Assembly (NCBI RefSeq): GCF_000001735.4
Contig: NC_003076.8
Span: 18,789,835 to 18,853,834, forward strand
Length of the DNA: 64,000 nt
DNA from: Arabidopsis thaliana
Taxonomy: Eukaryota > Streptophyta > Magnoliopsida > Brassicales > Brassicaceae
Direction: 5' to 3'
The translations under genes were made by a program, and so were the position numbers. Shown here in pieces: positions 11,569-23,253 of the stretch. The first letter of the stretch is position 1; each line of letters begins with the position of its first letter. The notes under the pieces were generated by a model. The model had not been told where the DNA came from, made no database searches, and was given only the letters and a program-made list of their open reading frames with translations.

Positions 11569-14067
11569 TCAAGGCTCTTGTTTGAAGAAAACCGAAGGAA
11601 ACATCTCCTTCAAGAGCTCGAACTCACTCTCCTGTTGATGAAATCCATGTTGCTGTTGATGATAACTAGGGTTCACGTTCACACTAGCGTATGGCACACG
11701 GAAGAGATCATCATTTGAGAAGCTTCTTGGAGTATTGATGATGAGATCGGAGAATATTGGAGACGATGATGGGTTATAATCAGATGCGGTGGTTCCAGAG
11801 AACATTGCTGTCCGACGATTGGTCGGGATCGGATGGTTGTGTTGACTCTCGTAGGTTGTGATGACGACCGTTGGGTCTTGGTAAGATCTCTCCACTCTCT
11901 TCTTCACGTTGCACTTCTGAGTCGTGCATCTATAGTAACTCCTGTTCATGTAATTGAAATATAGTATATTGTTTTAGCATGTGTGACTTGTAATGTCGGT
12001 TACAAAATTTAAATTTTCTTCTTTGTTATATAGTTATAAACTTATAATCTATAGGTTATAATAAAACAAGCTAAGTGATGGACTTTTCAAACAATGTTAG
12101 AGTCCATATCATGATGAATGGTAAATACAGGAAACAATTTTTCACAAAGAACTTGACCAAAAAACTGAAATATCTGTATCGATGTGTAATAAATGATATA
12201 AGAAAAACAAAACTGAAATAATTAGAAGAATAATTAAATTGAATGATATGTATATGTGAATGTGAGCAACCATCATAATAGCATTTTCAAAAAAATAAAA
12301 CAAATCACATGATGGTATAAGAAAAGTTCTTGTTTTAAAATTTCTGGTAACTTGAAAATTATTGTTTGAAATATAAATGTAAATATAAATCCAGAATTAG
12401 TTAAGTTGAAACAAAAGATCAAATCATCAATAAACAAAACTAAAATACAATATTCAAGGATTCTTAGACCTTGGTTGGAGAGAGATAAGTGAAAGAAACA
12501 AAAGTTCAGTTTATTTTAGTTTTTCAAATTGATAAATAATGCTTAAGATTTGAAAAAGCCAAAAGCTAAACTCAAAACTACATTTTGCGACATTTTGCCA
12601 TACTTAATCTATTTTCGTATGTAATAATCGATCAGTTAACAAATTATATATTGACCGAATAAATTACCTCGGATAAGGACTGTTTTTGACTGCTTTTTGG
12701 CCATACTTTCTCCAACGATAGCCGTCTTCGAGATGATCAACTTCGGTCTTAGTCATGAACGAGACTCGTGGCTCTTTTTTCTTCTCCTCTTTCTTCTTTG
12801 TTTTAACTCTGGTGAACCATATGTTACTGATCAATTAAATCAATACTTAACTAAGTTGGACCATCTTTAATTAATGGCACCGTACCGTACATTTGACTTT
12901 GATTCATTGAACTATATTAAACTAAGATAAGCATCAAATGATTGTTAGGACATATGACACAAGAAATACAATAATCTTAAGGTGTAGTCTGCCAAAAAAT
13001 AAATGGGACACGTCTTTTTGTTTAAGTGGTTTCTTTAGGGATAAGATTTATACATCAATAATTATAGGTACGAACAAATGAAATAAATAATCTTTGAAAA
13101 CAAAAATCAGGATAGAATCTCAAATATTAAATTGTATTACAGAAAAAATATGAACGAAATAACTTGAGTTGTCATTCTTTCAATTATGAAACTTAAATTC
13201 TACCTAAAAATATTAATGTAAAATTAAATATTCACAAGTACATATATACTTTTATCAAAATTTAAATCTCGACGTTGTTCTTAAAGATGTCATTTTATGG
13301 CATGCAAACTATATACTTTATGTTAGTCTAAAAAAATTGAAATCAGTATTGCTTAGTTAGTTCATGAAAATAATTTTCAAGCAATGAAAATAATTATATT
13401 TGATATGGGCCTCAAAGTGAAAAACAAGAAATGTGTTTTTTTTTCTTTCTCGTAATTAAGATCAGAGAAGTTTTTTTTTTGTTATTTGGTAAATAAAAGC
13501 AAAAGAAATTAGTCAAACTGATCATGATTCATGTGAATTCTAAATATATTTATCTTGCTTAACTAAGTAATTTAATTAGGATAACACTTATGAAACTTAC
13601 ACTTTCTGAGAGCGTTGATCATCTTCTCCTCCATCGCGAACTTCTCTTTTCTTCCGGATCTTGCCGGAATCTTCTCCTGGATGATGATCGGCCTCACTTG
13701 AAGAAGGAGATGCTGAAACCCTAACTTCACTCTTAATGGTTGCACAACCATCACCGACAACTTCATGACTCTTTTGACTACTATTATAATTATAAGCATT
13801 ATACAAACCGTTCTCTTGATCGAGGGAAGGATTAAAAAAGTCAGAAGAAGATGGAGAAAGCTCGAAACCCAACTCGAAGGCTCCTTGAGGACTCAAGTTC
13901 TTCGAGGGTAGATCAAAACCTACTTGTGATGATGAGATCATGTTTGCATTATAAGCAGATGGACCAGAAACGTAAGGGAGATTAATCATATTTTGGTTGT
14001 TGATATTGTAATGATTATACGATGAAGTGTAGTGATAGTTGTTAAGATCTTTGATTTCATGAGACAT
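11569..14067 (-). CDS. WRKY8: WRKY8, group IIc WRKY transcription factor
   Basis: Nuclear regulator that binds W-boxes; the family member is linked to pathogen, wound and salt responses. Three exons, 13601-14067, 12668-12808 and 11569-11941, give 326 aa. I chose the first true ATG at 14067 ([12 protein letters not shown]). Residues 188-194 are WRKYGQK. The zinc finger is C-x4-C-x23-H-x-H (CTTQKC ... HNH), which defines group IIc. A Lys/Glu-rich basic run ([13 protein letters not shown]) before the domain can serve as nuclear localisation signal. Ser-Pro sites ([16 protein letters not shown]) in the N-terminal half look like MAP-kinase targets. The second intron falls at the conserved PR|SYYRC position shared by most WRKY groups. 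Its own promoter has W-boxes and G-boxes. Confidence 0.97.
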
Positions 14068-15000
14068 GACGAAGAACAAAGAGAAAAAACTTAAACCAAA
14101 AAGAAAGAAAAAGAAAATGACAAAGAGAGGAGCGTGAAGAAGAAGAAAAGAAAGAAAGAAACAAGAACTTTTTTACGTTAATGAATTTTTTAGTCGGTCT
14201 AAATTTGGTGTTAAGACTTTTGGGTCTTCTCGTATTTATGCCTTTTGAAAATATATATTATTTTATGTCTTGCTAAATAAATATAGTAAATGGCGTTTTA
14301 GCATATTTTATTTTGTCTTAGATATATACAAATCTAAGGTTGAATGAAAGAGTATTGAAGTGTGAATGATTCAAAAAGAGTTTTGGGGTTTGAATGACTT
14401 TTATTGTATTTTTAAAATAATGATAACTTTTATAAAGTTGAGTTGACAAGATGCGTTTTACCTCCCAAATCGAGAGTTACAAAAGTGGCCTCGAGTGAGG
14501 AAACATATACTTGTCATTTTGTTTCTTAAACGTTTAATGTGAACATGAACATAAAAGGAAAAGCCATTTTATCATCATAAAGAAACTTCTTTTAAGTCTG
14601 ACTCTGACCAAGTAAAACCTGAAAAGATGGTTATTTTTTTACCTTTTTAAAGATGTTTGGGTCTTAAAAGTAAATGTTTAGTTATTTACCATTTTTTAGA
14701 TTGTGGAATAAGGTGGGAACAAGCTTTGTTGTAGAAGAAGGCGATGATGCTGACTAATAGTTAACCGGTAACCGGAAATAGTCAGTCTCCGGTCATCTTT
14801 ATGTGAAGAAGGAAGAGCCAAGTCAAAAAGTCAAAGAGAATTGTGGGGTTATTAGGATGACACGTGTAATTATTGGCACCGGCATTTGACCGTAACCGAC
14901 ACATTACCTGGCACGTGGTGGACTACTGGATTTGTGTTCTCAAACCCTAATAAATATCAGACGTTAGTCTATCAATTTAATATTCCACCAAAGTCAAGGT
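14068..15000 (-). promoter_or_regulatory. WRKY8 promoter with paired W-boxes and two G-boxes
   Basis: Seen from the minus strand, two W-boxes stand in direct repeat 8 bp apart (AGTCAA at 14821-14826 and 14829-14834 on the plus strand). A third (TTGACC) is at 14886-14891. Palindromic G-box/ABRE cores CACGTG occur at 14861-14866 and 14912-14917. All five lie within 100 bp, about 750-850 bp upstream of the ATG. WRKY auto- or cross-regulation and ABA or bZIP/bHLH input are plausible; no binding is shown here. Confidence 0.55.
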
Positions 15001-17023
15001 GCAAATGCGACAATGTTATACATTACATTATATTCCCGTGTAATTTCGACCTTAGTTACAACCAATTTACATGAAAATCTTAATTTTTATAAAAAACAAT
15101 ATACAAAATGAAATTTCTTATCAGGTGCTTAAATCCTTTATTAAAGTGATTCATATTGTAATAAGCTTGGCTAATAGCAAGGACGTTAAAGAAAGATTAT
15201 ATGAATCATTTTGCATTATGTATAGGTTTAGATTTTATCTGTTGAAAAGAGAAATATGATCGAAATACTGACGATTTACCAACGTCATCACGATTCACGC
15301 TGCAGAATCTCTTTTCAGTTTTCACATTAGAACTTTCCCCAAACATTAAAGGAACGTTAGAGTAATAGAAATAACTAAATATATGAACTACGGTCAAATA
15401 TCAATGCTTTAATATTTAATACATTTTTTTTTTGTCAACAAAACAAATTATTTTATTTTGGGATAAAAATGTGAAACATGATCGAAAATATATAGGAAAT
15501 GAAAAAGAAAAAAACAGAGAGAGAGAGACATGATTCCTAACCGAAAATGACAATGAGAAGTGAACAGAAATTGACTTTACATAGGTACAGTCAAATACCT
15601 ATTTTCCTTTTATAGATTTATACCTATATAATAATGTATACTTATAAACTGTTCATGTGTCTGGATTTTTTTGTTCAAATTACGAATCTCAGCTTCATGC
15701 GATCTGAAAAAAAGCATTATGCATGCAGCTGATAGGAATACTTGATTAAAAAGTTTGCTAACCCTTGTCCCTTTATCAAAAAAACAAATGATATAAAGAT
15801 TTAAATTGCAATTCTAATGTTTCCGAAAAATGCGAATAATGATGAAAAACGTTTTCAAGACAAAACTACGATTCAAGATTCTCGATGGCCCAAAGAAATT
15901 AAAGCAACTCAGCCATGATGCTCAAAGGACCAAAACTTCAATAACTACTAGCTAGTTGTTTTGAATACAATGCAAATTTAATTGGGCAATGCACCGAACA
16001 AAATTAGTCAATTCTAAAAAACACATTTCAAAAATAATAAGGTCACATTTTTGTTGGCTTAACAAAAACGCAAACATCTTTAAAACACATTTAGGAACAT
16101 TTTTGGGGCTGTTATTAGGAAGATAATTAAAGCTTAATTGGAAAAGATTTGGCTTTTGAAACTTAAAAAAAAATAAAAAAAAAATCAGCCCATAGTATAT
16201 TGATACACTTGTTCACAGCTTAATTTGCTGTAACCGTTGTGTATAATCTGGCATCTTCATATCCAAGAGGTTTAGTATATTTTCATTTCTGTAAATTACC
16301 TCAGTATGCAGTCAACCTGACAACCACTCTGTCTATATGAGATAAAAAGGAAATTAAAAATGAATCTTTATAGAGACAAAAATTATATGTTCGCAGTTGA
16401 AATTTACGACCAATTTTCGTGGAATATGTACGGATACACCAAACTTCTTCAAGATTTTTGTTGTTGAGTAGGATTTTTCTCTCATTATCTTTGTTTGAAA
16501 CTTTGAATAGTTGTCATGATTGAGAAAGCATAATATTTATTATTTGAAAATATTAAAACCTATTAAATGCTAACATAAATGATTATGATTCTATAAGATA
16601 TGAGAAAGTGAGAATGAGATTGTTGACCTACGCCATAGTTGAACAGGTTTCTTGATAGGTATATATGTGCAACATAGTAAAAATAATAAAAAGCATCTTA
16701 CATATATTTTTTAATAAATTTTTAAAACGGAGGAAAGATAAATTCATTAAAAAAAAAATATAAGTAAATAGAGTAACAAATATCAAATCTTAACATTTAC
16801 ATTAACATCTTTTGAAAGATTTTGTTCAAACCAGAGTATCAATCAGAATAAGATACACATGAAAGAATCATATAACTTCTTTATTCTCATCATCTTGGGA
16901 GAGAAGGTGACAATTTCTGCCATAAGAAAAGGCCCAAGAAAAAACAAATTTTAAACTGGTTCAACTATATCCAAAACCGCGGATTTTCCACTGCCATCTT
17001 CAATCATGTTGTAATGTGTATTA
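15001..17023. other. Intergenic flank downstream of KCO3, with a duplicated segment
   Basis: No gene recognised. About 15650-15960 is clearly related to 18560-18870, the equivalent position downstream of TPK2. Shared landmarks are a GCATTATGCATG(C/T)AGCTG block, AATGATGAAAAACGTTTTC and AGGACCAAAACTTCAATAA. The KCO3/TPK2 duplication therefore carried several hundred bp of 3' flank. The rest is AT-rich without recognisable content. Confidence 0.6.
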
Positions 17024-18300
17024 CTAAACAGAAGTTGCGGTGGTTAAATCAACAAGAGTGATCCTTCCACTTTGGGTTCGGTCAAGCTTGTCAAACTGGT
17101 TACAGATTTGTATAAAGTCCTCTTGGGTTATTTTCTCCATCTGCTTTAGTTTGTATATTGCAAACTCTGCTAAACTGCAAAAAGAAAAAGCATAGTAGAA
17201 AACTATAATACACTGATAGAACCAAGAGGATCAATGGACTAAAGATCACATGATATTAGTCAAAGACATTCAGGGAATATAATAGTCCACAAGCGTTAGT
17301 TAGATAATTAGGGTATGTGAATCTACTAAAATCTTAAGCTATTAGAATTGAATCTAACTAGAGAATGGTTCAATATCAACGAACCACCTAATTCAAAAAC
17401 TGGAAAGGGCCAATGAGGAAAATTTCAAAACTTTTGTAAAACATAATCTTTGAATATATATTTATGAAAACGCTATTGTTGATATATAATAATTCTTCTC
17501 TCTTGCTAATAATGTAGATATTTTTTGTACTGTATGAGTCTTCACTCATCACTAGTTCAAGAAAAGTAGAAAATACACATATATTTGAGAATCCAACAGA
17601 TTATTGAGGAGTAAATTCATCAAAGAACAAAACTTTTGGTGCATGAATCAAATATTGCGAATTCGTACCTCAAGCGACCATCGTTGTCAATATCCGCAGC
17701 AAAGAACTGAGATATAGATATGCTCTCGCCAAGCACTTTCTTGGCCCGCTCTCTATTTCTCTTATCAGCTCTTGCGTCAGCCAAAAACAAAAACGCTCGA
17801 GCAACGGCTAAAGTAGAAACAAGCAACCAAACCGCAGCAAGAAACGTACCAAGCCATGTATTAAAAGCCCGATCACCAAACCCAACTGTAGTAACCATCA
17901 TAACCGAGAAACAAAACGAATCCAACCACCCGATTTTCACAACAAAATGCACAATTAAAAAGCCACAAAATGTTACAACAAAAAAGTACAAAGCAACAGC
18001 AACAGGATGAGTCTGATACGCATTGTCGCTATCTAGAGTCAGCCAATAGATAAGCACACCTAAAGAGAGATACACAACAAGCAAAGCAAGTGCTTGTCTT
18101 GCAATGGATTTCGAAACTGATTGCTCTGTTTCCTGGTCAGGAGCCATATCAGTAGCTGTGTCGTCGTTGTGTTCTGGTAAAGAAAACAGAGACGGTGGTA
18201 CGTTAGGCTCCGTAAATTGTAGGTCTGTGGGATCGGAGGATGACCGAGGTAATGAGCCGAAGAGTAATCGGTTTTTGAATTCCGATGGAGTCATTGGCAT
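17024..18300 (-). CDS. KCO3: KCO3, one-pore potassium channel derived from a tandem-pore channel
   Basis: Tonoplast K+ channel-like protein. Exons 17669-18300 and 17024-17174 give 260 aa, the known KCO3 length. In order: a soluble N-terminus; a membrane helix (ALALLVVYLSLGVLIYWL, about 69-87); a pore-helix start (ALYFFVVTFC); then directly the last half of a second module. That half has the membrane helix GFLIVHFVVKIGWL and the selectivity filter TTVGFGD at 137-143 (GFGD, not GYGD), followed by a final helix and EF-hand DIDNDGRLSLAEF from about 203. Compared with neighbouring TPK2, pore 1 and the next two helices (about 95 residues) are missing in frame at Cys112/Gly113. The RSxTxP 14-3-3 site of TPK2 is also absent. 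It lies in the same orientation as TPK2, with the same intron position. Confidence 0.95.
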
Positions 18301-18381
18301 AGAAATCGTGACGTCGTTGTTCTCCGGTAATGGTAACAGGTATTGGTGTAATGGGTCCTTGTTGTTGATAAATCGATTGAC
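18301..18381 (-). pseudogene. Relic of the lost KCO3 N-terminal coding sequence
   Basis: Directly upstream of and in frame with the KCO3 start, the minus strand still reads NNKDPLHQYLLPLPENNDVT. This is a clear match to the TPK2 N-terminus (NNDDPLRQYL ... LPENNDVT). The initiator Met of that ancestral reading frame is gone and a TAA stop stands in frame further upstream. KCO3 now starts at a Met equivalent to TPK2 Met43. Confidence 0.8.
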
Positions 18382-19788
18382 ACGATCTTAGGATGGTTTT
18401 TTTTTTATAATTAGAATGTGTCATATTTTATTGAGATGATTAATATTGTCGAGGATAAAATATTGAGATGATTGTAACATGATGGTGGTTTATAGTTGAC
18501 TTGTAGCTAGTATTTGATTAACGAACCCTATGTTTTTGTTTATATTTTGTGTTGTACCAGGGGTGATTCGGATTTTTACCATCAGAGTTCTAATGGGCAT
18601 GATTCTAGAGTTTTCTATTCAAATTACGAGTCATATGCATGTAGTCATGTTGATCTGACAAAAAAAGAAGAAGAAGCATTATGCATGTAGCTGATAGGAA
18701 TACCTGATATAATAAATTATATTGTAATTCTGTTTTTTTCGAAAAGGCGCATAGCATAATGATGAAAAACGTTTTCTAGATAAAACTACAATTGTAGATT
18801 CTACGATGACCAAAGAAAGCAACTCAGTCATGATTCTCATAGGACCAAAACTTCAATAATCAGTATACCGAACAAATTAATCCATTCACGAATTAGACCG
18901 TTTTAATTTGTTTTGGTTGTAGATTCTTTCCACTAACAATATGGTTAATTGGTTATGGTTCAAAATGTATTTTTTTTTAATTGAAATTACTGTGACCAAT
19001 ATTTTTGAATGATAAACAAAAAACGGTTTTGTCGGTGCTAGTTTATTTTGTCCGTAGTCATTACCCAAAGGTAGGTATGTGACAACATATCCCATAAAAA
19101 AAAGGGTGTGTTGGCAAAATAGTCACTTTTTCAAACTTAATTGGAAAAGTAATCATTTTACTATTCATAATTTGCAAAATAGTCACTTTTCACTGTTTGA
19201 TTCGTACACTTAGATTGTACACCACTTTTAGTGTACAAATGTAAAGTGTACTCTGTGTATTTTTATATACATTTGTACACTAAAAGTAGTGTACGGTATA
19301 AGTGTACGAATCAAACAGCGAAAAGCGACTATTTTGCAAATTATGAATAGTAAAGTGACTACTTTTCCAATTAAGTTTAAAAAAGTGACTAGTTTGCAAC
19401 TTAACTCTACAAAAAACCCTCTTATGTTCTGAATTTTTAAATTGATGAAGATATAGGAAATCTTCAAAAACTAAAACACAATTATTTGAGCATAAATATT
19501 GAGTAAGAAATATCAAATCTTTACATAACATTTACACTCTTTCGAAATTTGTGAGCAATAGATTTGGATCAAACCAAAGTATCAATCAGGAATTAAGAAT
19601 ATACACACATATGAACGAAACCCTATAACTCCTGATCCTAGTCATCAAACCAAAGGAACCACGAAAATCAAACTTCTTCATCCTCTCATGCTATAAGCAA
19701 GAAAAACCAATTTTTTTAAACCGGTTCAACTGAACCGAAAACCTCCCATTTATCATTGTCATCTTCAATCATGTTGTGATGTGTGTTA
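18382..19788. other. KCO3-TPK2 intergenic region
   Basis: Contains the duplicated 3' flank of TPK2 (about 18560-18870, related to 15650-15960) and a 293-bp foldback element (19110-19402, listed separately). The remaining sequence is AT-rich, with no credible gene. The duplicate flank being on the TPK2 side is expected, since both genes run on the minus strand. Confidence 0.6.
19110..19402. mobile_element. Foldback (long terminal inverted repeat) element
   Basis: The left arm 19110-19243 and right arm 19268-19402 are near-perfect reverse complements over about 134 bp, separated by a loop of 24 nt. Matching blocks include AACTTAATTGGAAAAGTA, ACTATTCATAATTTGCAAAA, TGTTTGATTCGTACACTT and TTTTAGTGTACAAATGTA. 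There is no coding capacity, so this is a MITE-like foldback. I could not define a target-site duplication or assign a family. The transcript would form one long hairpin, a good small-RNA source. Confidence 0.8.
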
Positions 19789-21886
19789 CTAAATAGAAGT
19801 TGCAGTGGGTAAATCTTTTGTGCTGCTTTCCAAAAGATCTAAAAGTGTAATCCTTCCACTATTGGTTCGGTCAAGCTTGTCAAACTGGAAACCGATCGGG
19901 TTAATGTCCTTTTCGGTTATTTTGTCCATCTTCTTTAGTTTGTATATCACAAACTCTGCTTTACTGCAAAAGGAATTAAAAGCTTATTTGAAGATTTAAT
20001 GATACTGATAAAACTAAGAGAACATTGTACCAAATATTATGGTACTAGTCAAAGATGTTCAGGGCATCATCTTAAATAATAGAGGAGAACCGTGATTTAG
20101 GTAATTAGCGTATACAAATCTCTGATGGAATTGAATCCCTTGAGAGAAATGCTTTGATATCGAGTAATAAACGGTGCAAATTAATGTGAATCCTTGAGTT
20201 CAAGAAAGCACGTTTTAAACATGATAATCCAAAATTTGTGAAGCTAATGATCCCAAGAACCTGAAACAATAATGAAACTTGACGACTAATATCAAATAAC
20301 TAAAGTTTTGATACATTCTAAGAAATGGGAATGCATTAAACGTTGCGAAGAATCAACCGGAAAATCATAAATATAAGTTTTGTCCTTTCAAGAGAATGCT
20401 TTGATATCGACCTATGAACTAGTTCAAAAACTTGGAAAGGATAAAATGGTGGGAATGAGGAGAGTTTTTAAAACTTTTGTAAAACAAAATCTTTGAATAT
20501 GAATCCTCAAGTTCAAGAAAACACACATAAACCTGAGAATCCAACAGATTCAAGAATCTTAGAAACTAATGATTTCAAGAACGTGAACAAGAATGAAACT
20601 TGAGGACTAATTATATCAAAGAATAAACTTTTGGTGCATGAATCACACCTTTCAAATCAACAGGAAAAAATATATATAAGTAAATGGGGAAAAGCACAGG
20701 ATTTGATAACGAAATGAGGAAATGAGTACCTCACGCAGCCATTACAGTCGATATCCGCATCTAAGAACTGAGAGATAGACATGCTTTCGCCGAGAACTTT
20801 CTTCGCCCGCTCCCTATTCCTCTTATCAACTCTTGATTCAGCCAAAAACAAAATCGCTCGAGCAACCGCTAAAGTAGAAACAAGCAACCACATCGCAGCA
20901 AGAAGCCTACCGGCCAAGGTATTAAAAGCCCGGTCACCATACCCAACCGTAGTAACCGACATAACCGAGAAATAAAACGAATCCAACCACCCGATTTTCT
21001 CAACAAAATGCATAATCAAAACTCCAAATCCAAGGCATAACACCACAACACCTAATGCCAACCCTACTTTCAACCTAATCCTCATCCTCCCTTTCTTGAC
21101 ATCGATTATATACGATCTCACTTTGTCCCGATCATTCAAGTTCAAGCTTTCATTCCTCGCAGTTTCCAACATATAGTTTTCTTGAAGATCAAGAACATAA
21201 GTAACCATCCCACTAAGCAATATATCCATAAAACCAAACCCAACAAGCACAAAAAATATCGAAAACAGCTTGGTCACCACGCTATCCGGCGTTATATCTC
21301 CATACCCAATCGTACACATCGTAACAATACAAAAGTACAAAGCATCAACAACAGGATGAGTCTGCTTCACATTGTAGCTATCTCGATTCAACCAATAGAT
21401 AAGCACACCTAAGGATAGATACACAACAAGTAAAGCAACAGCTTGGTTTACAATAGTTTTCGAATCAGATTGCTGATCTGTTTTGGGATCATTGGGATGA
21501 GATATATTGTTGATTGCAGCCATAGCAGGAGCTGTTTTAGACCGGTGGAAATTGATGGTCGGTTTAGATTTCCGAACCGGTTTATTAGGCTCCGTAAGTG
21601 GGAGAAGGAGGTCTGTGGAATCGGAGAATGAGGTTGTGGCGGAGGATGACGTAGAAGGGTTTTGAGAGAGAGCATCGATGGGAAGAGATGATTCTTTTCT
21701 AGAACGAACGAATGAACCGAAGATTAATCGGTTTTTAAGTTCCAATGGAGTTATTGGCATCGGAATTGTGACGTCATTGTTCTCCGGTAATGTTAACAGA
21801 GACGGTGGTGGTGGGTTGATTCTTGGGTTCATCAAGTATTGGCGTAATGGGTCATCGTTGTTATCGCCGTTACCGTCGTTAGCCAT
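19789..21886 (-). CDS. TPK2: TPK2, vacuolar two-pore potassium channel
   Basis: Tandem-pore K+ channel of the TPK/KCO family (tonoplast). Exons 20730-21886 and 19789-19963 give 443 aa. The soluble N-terminus has a 14-3-3 docking motif, RSKTAP, at 115-120. Module 1 has a helix at 148-166 and filter TIGYGD at 192-197. Module 2 has a helix near 276-296 and filter TVGYGD at 313-318, with a further helix after each filter. The C-terminus carries two EF-hand-like loops: DIDCNGCV-x-KAE is degenerate compared with the KCO3 copy, and DKLDRTNSGRITLLDL is the second. The intron interrupts the first EF-hand, exactly as in KCO3. The tail ends TATSI, while KCO3 ends TATSV, confirming tandem duplication. 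Confidence 0.97.
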
Positions 21887-23253
21887 CTGGGTTTTCGCCG
21901 GGAAACTGGAAAGTTGAGAGATTTTTGAAACTAGGGTCGTTTTCCGATAATGGTGGAGATAAAGGAAGAAGCTTTTTCTGTCTGAAGCCCGACCAAAGGT
22001 TGTACCTTTTTTGGGTTATGATCTGTTTTGTTTTTTTTATGCTTATTCAGTGTTATTTATTCTTGAGAATCGTTCATAGTACTATGATTTTATAAGATTA
22101 AAGTTTTCGAAAAAGACAAATTCTTTTTTTTTTTTTTTTTTGTTTGTTTGTTTGTTACAATGTATCTTATTTTATTAAGATGATTGATAACATGAATAGT
22201 TTACTTGTACATATCTGATTAACGAATCCTATGTTGATGGTAAATTAAAAATTGGACCCATAACATTCGTATCAAACGAACTTTAATCAAATGTTTTTTT
22301 TGTCCTTAATCTCAAGAGATGATTGTAACATTTAACTCAATGTTAGTTAATACACAGGAAAGTAAATTTGTCACGTTATATATTGTTAATGAATTCTGCA
22401 GGGTGAGATTATTACTATTGGAAATGAAAGGGTCATATATCCTATCCTCGATTAGTTAGATACACTAACCAATTTGTCAATTTGTGCATAAAATAAATTA
22501 ATTGAAAGGGTCACTTTGTTTGTCAACGGCCGGACGTGTCATTTTCGCCGATTCAGATGACGCCTGGTTTCGTAAATTTGGATTTTTAGATAAACCTTTT
22601 CAATTTTTTTTTATTATTTTTGAATTTTGAGAAACAGAAAACAAGCAAAAGGACTATGTCCGCTGAAAAATTCATCAGAAAATTCAAGTGAACGAAAAAA
22701 AAATTGATTGAATTTGCACTAATGGCAATATATCAGAATAAAATGTTGGATATCATTCTATTAAAAATAAAAACCCAAATATCAATTTTCTCAAATGGCA
22801 TCATCGACACAAAACCAGGTCTATTATTGTAATCACTTTTACCACTAAAGTATTGTGTTATTTTAGTATCTCTACTTGTCATCTTCACAACACGTGTAAC
22901 GAAAAACACATTATAGTTGCAGTCTAGATCAATCATGTAGACATGTGGAGCTCGAATAAAGAAAACATGTTCATACGGCATCAAAGATATGTTTACTTTT
23001 GTCATCTGATCACATAAGTATTAAGTATATATATTTTACTCGTCATAAATGTGTTGTATCTTAATCGTTGCAATGTAAACAGTAAAAGTGAAAACTGATG
23101 ACAAGAAGTCGAACGTATTAAAAATTCGAATGTAGTAAAATCAGGAGATATTATTCGAGCTTTTCTTAAGGCTAAGGCATATTAACAAATAACAAACAAA
23201 GTAGCTTATACTACAGAAGAATAGTTAGTTGAAGCAAAACCATTAAGAAGTCG
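21887..23253. other. TPK2 upstream / GIP1-like downstream intergenic region
   Basis: AT-rich. A poly-T and (TTTG)n tract lies at about 22126-22156. An open frame of 90 codons (minus, 22733-23005) has no family I recognise, and I treat it as unproven. No RNA gene is seen. Confidence 0.5.

Noticed and set aside
18203-18424. 73-codon minus-strand frame over the KCO3 start
   Set aside because: Different frame from KCO3. The in-frame similarity to TPK2 is in the KCO3 frame, so this is a shadow.
22733-23005. 90-codon minus-strand frame with two MP(Y/F)E segments
   Set aside because: No recognisable family and no gene context. Too weak to call, though an orphan fragment cannot be excluded.
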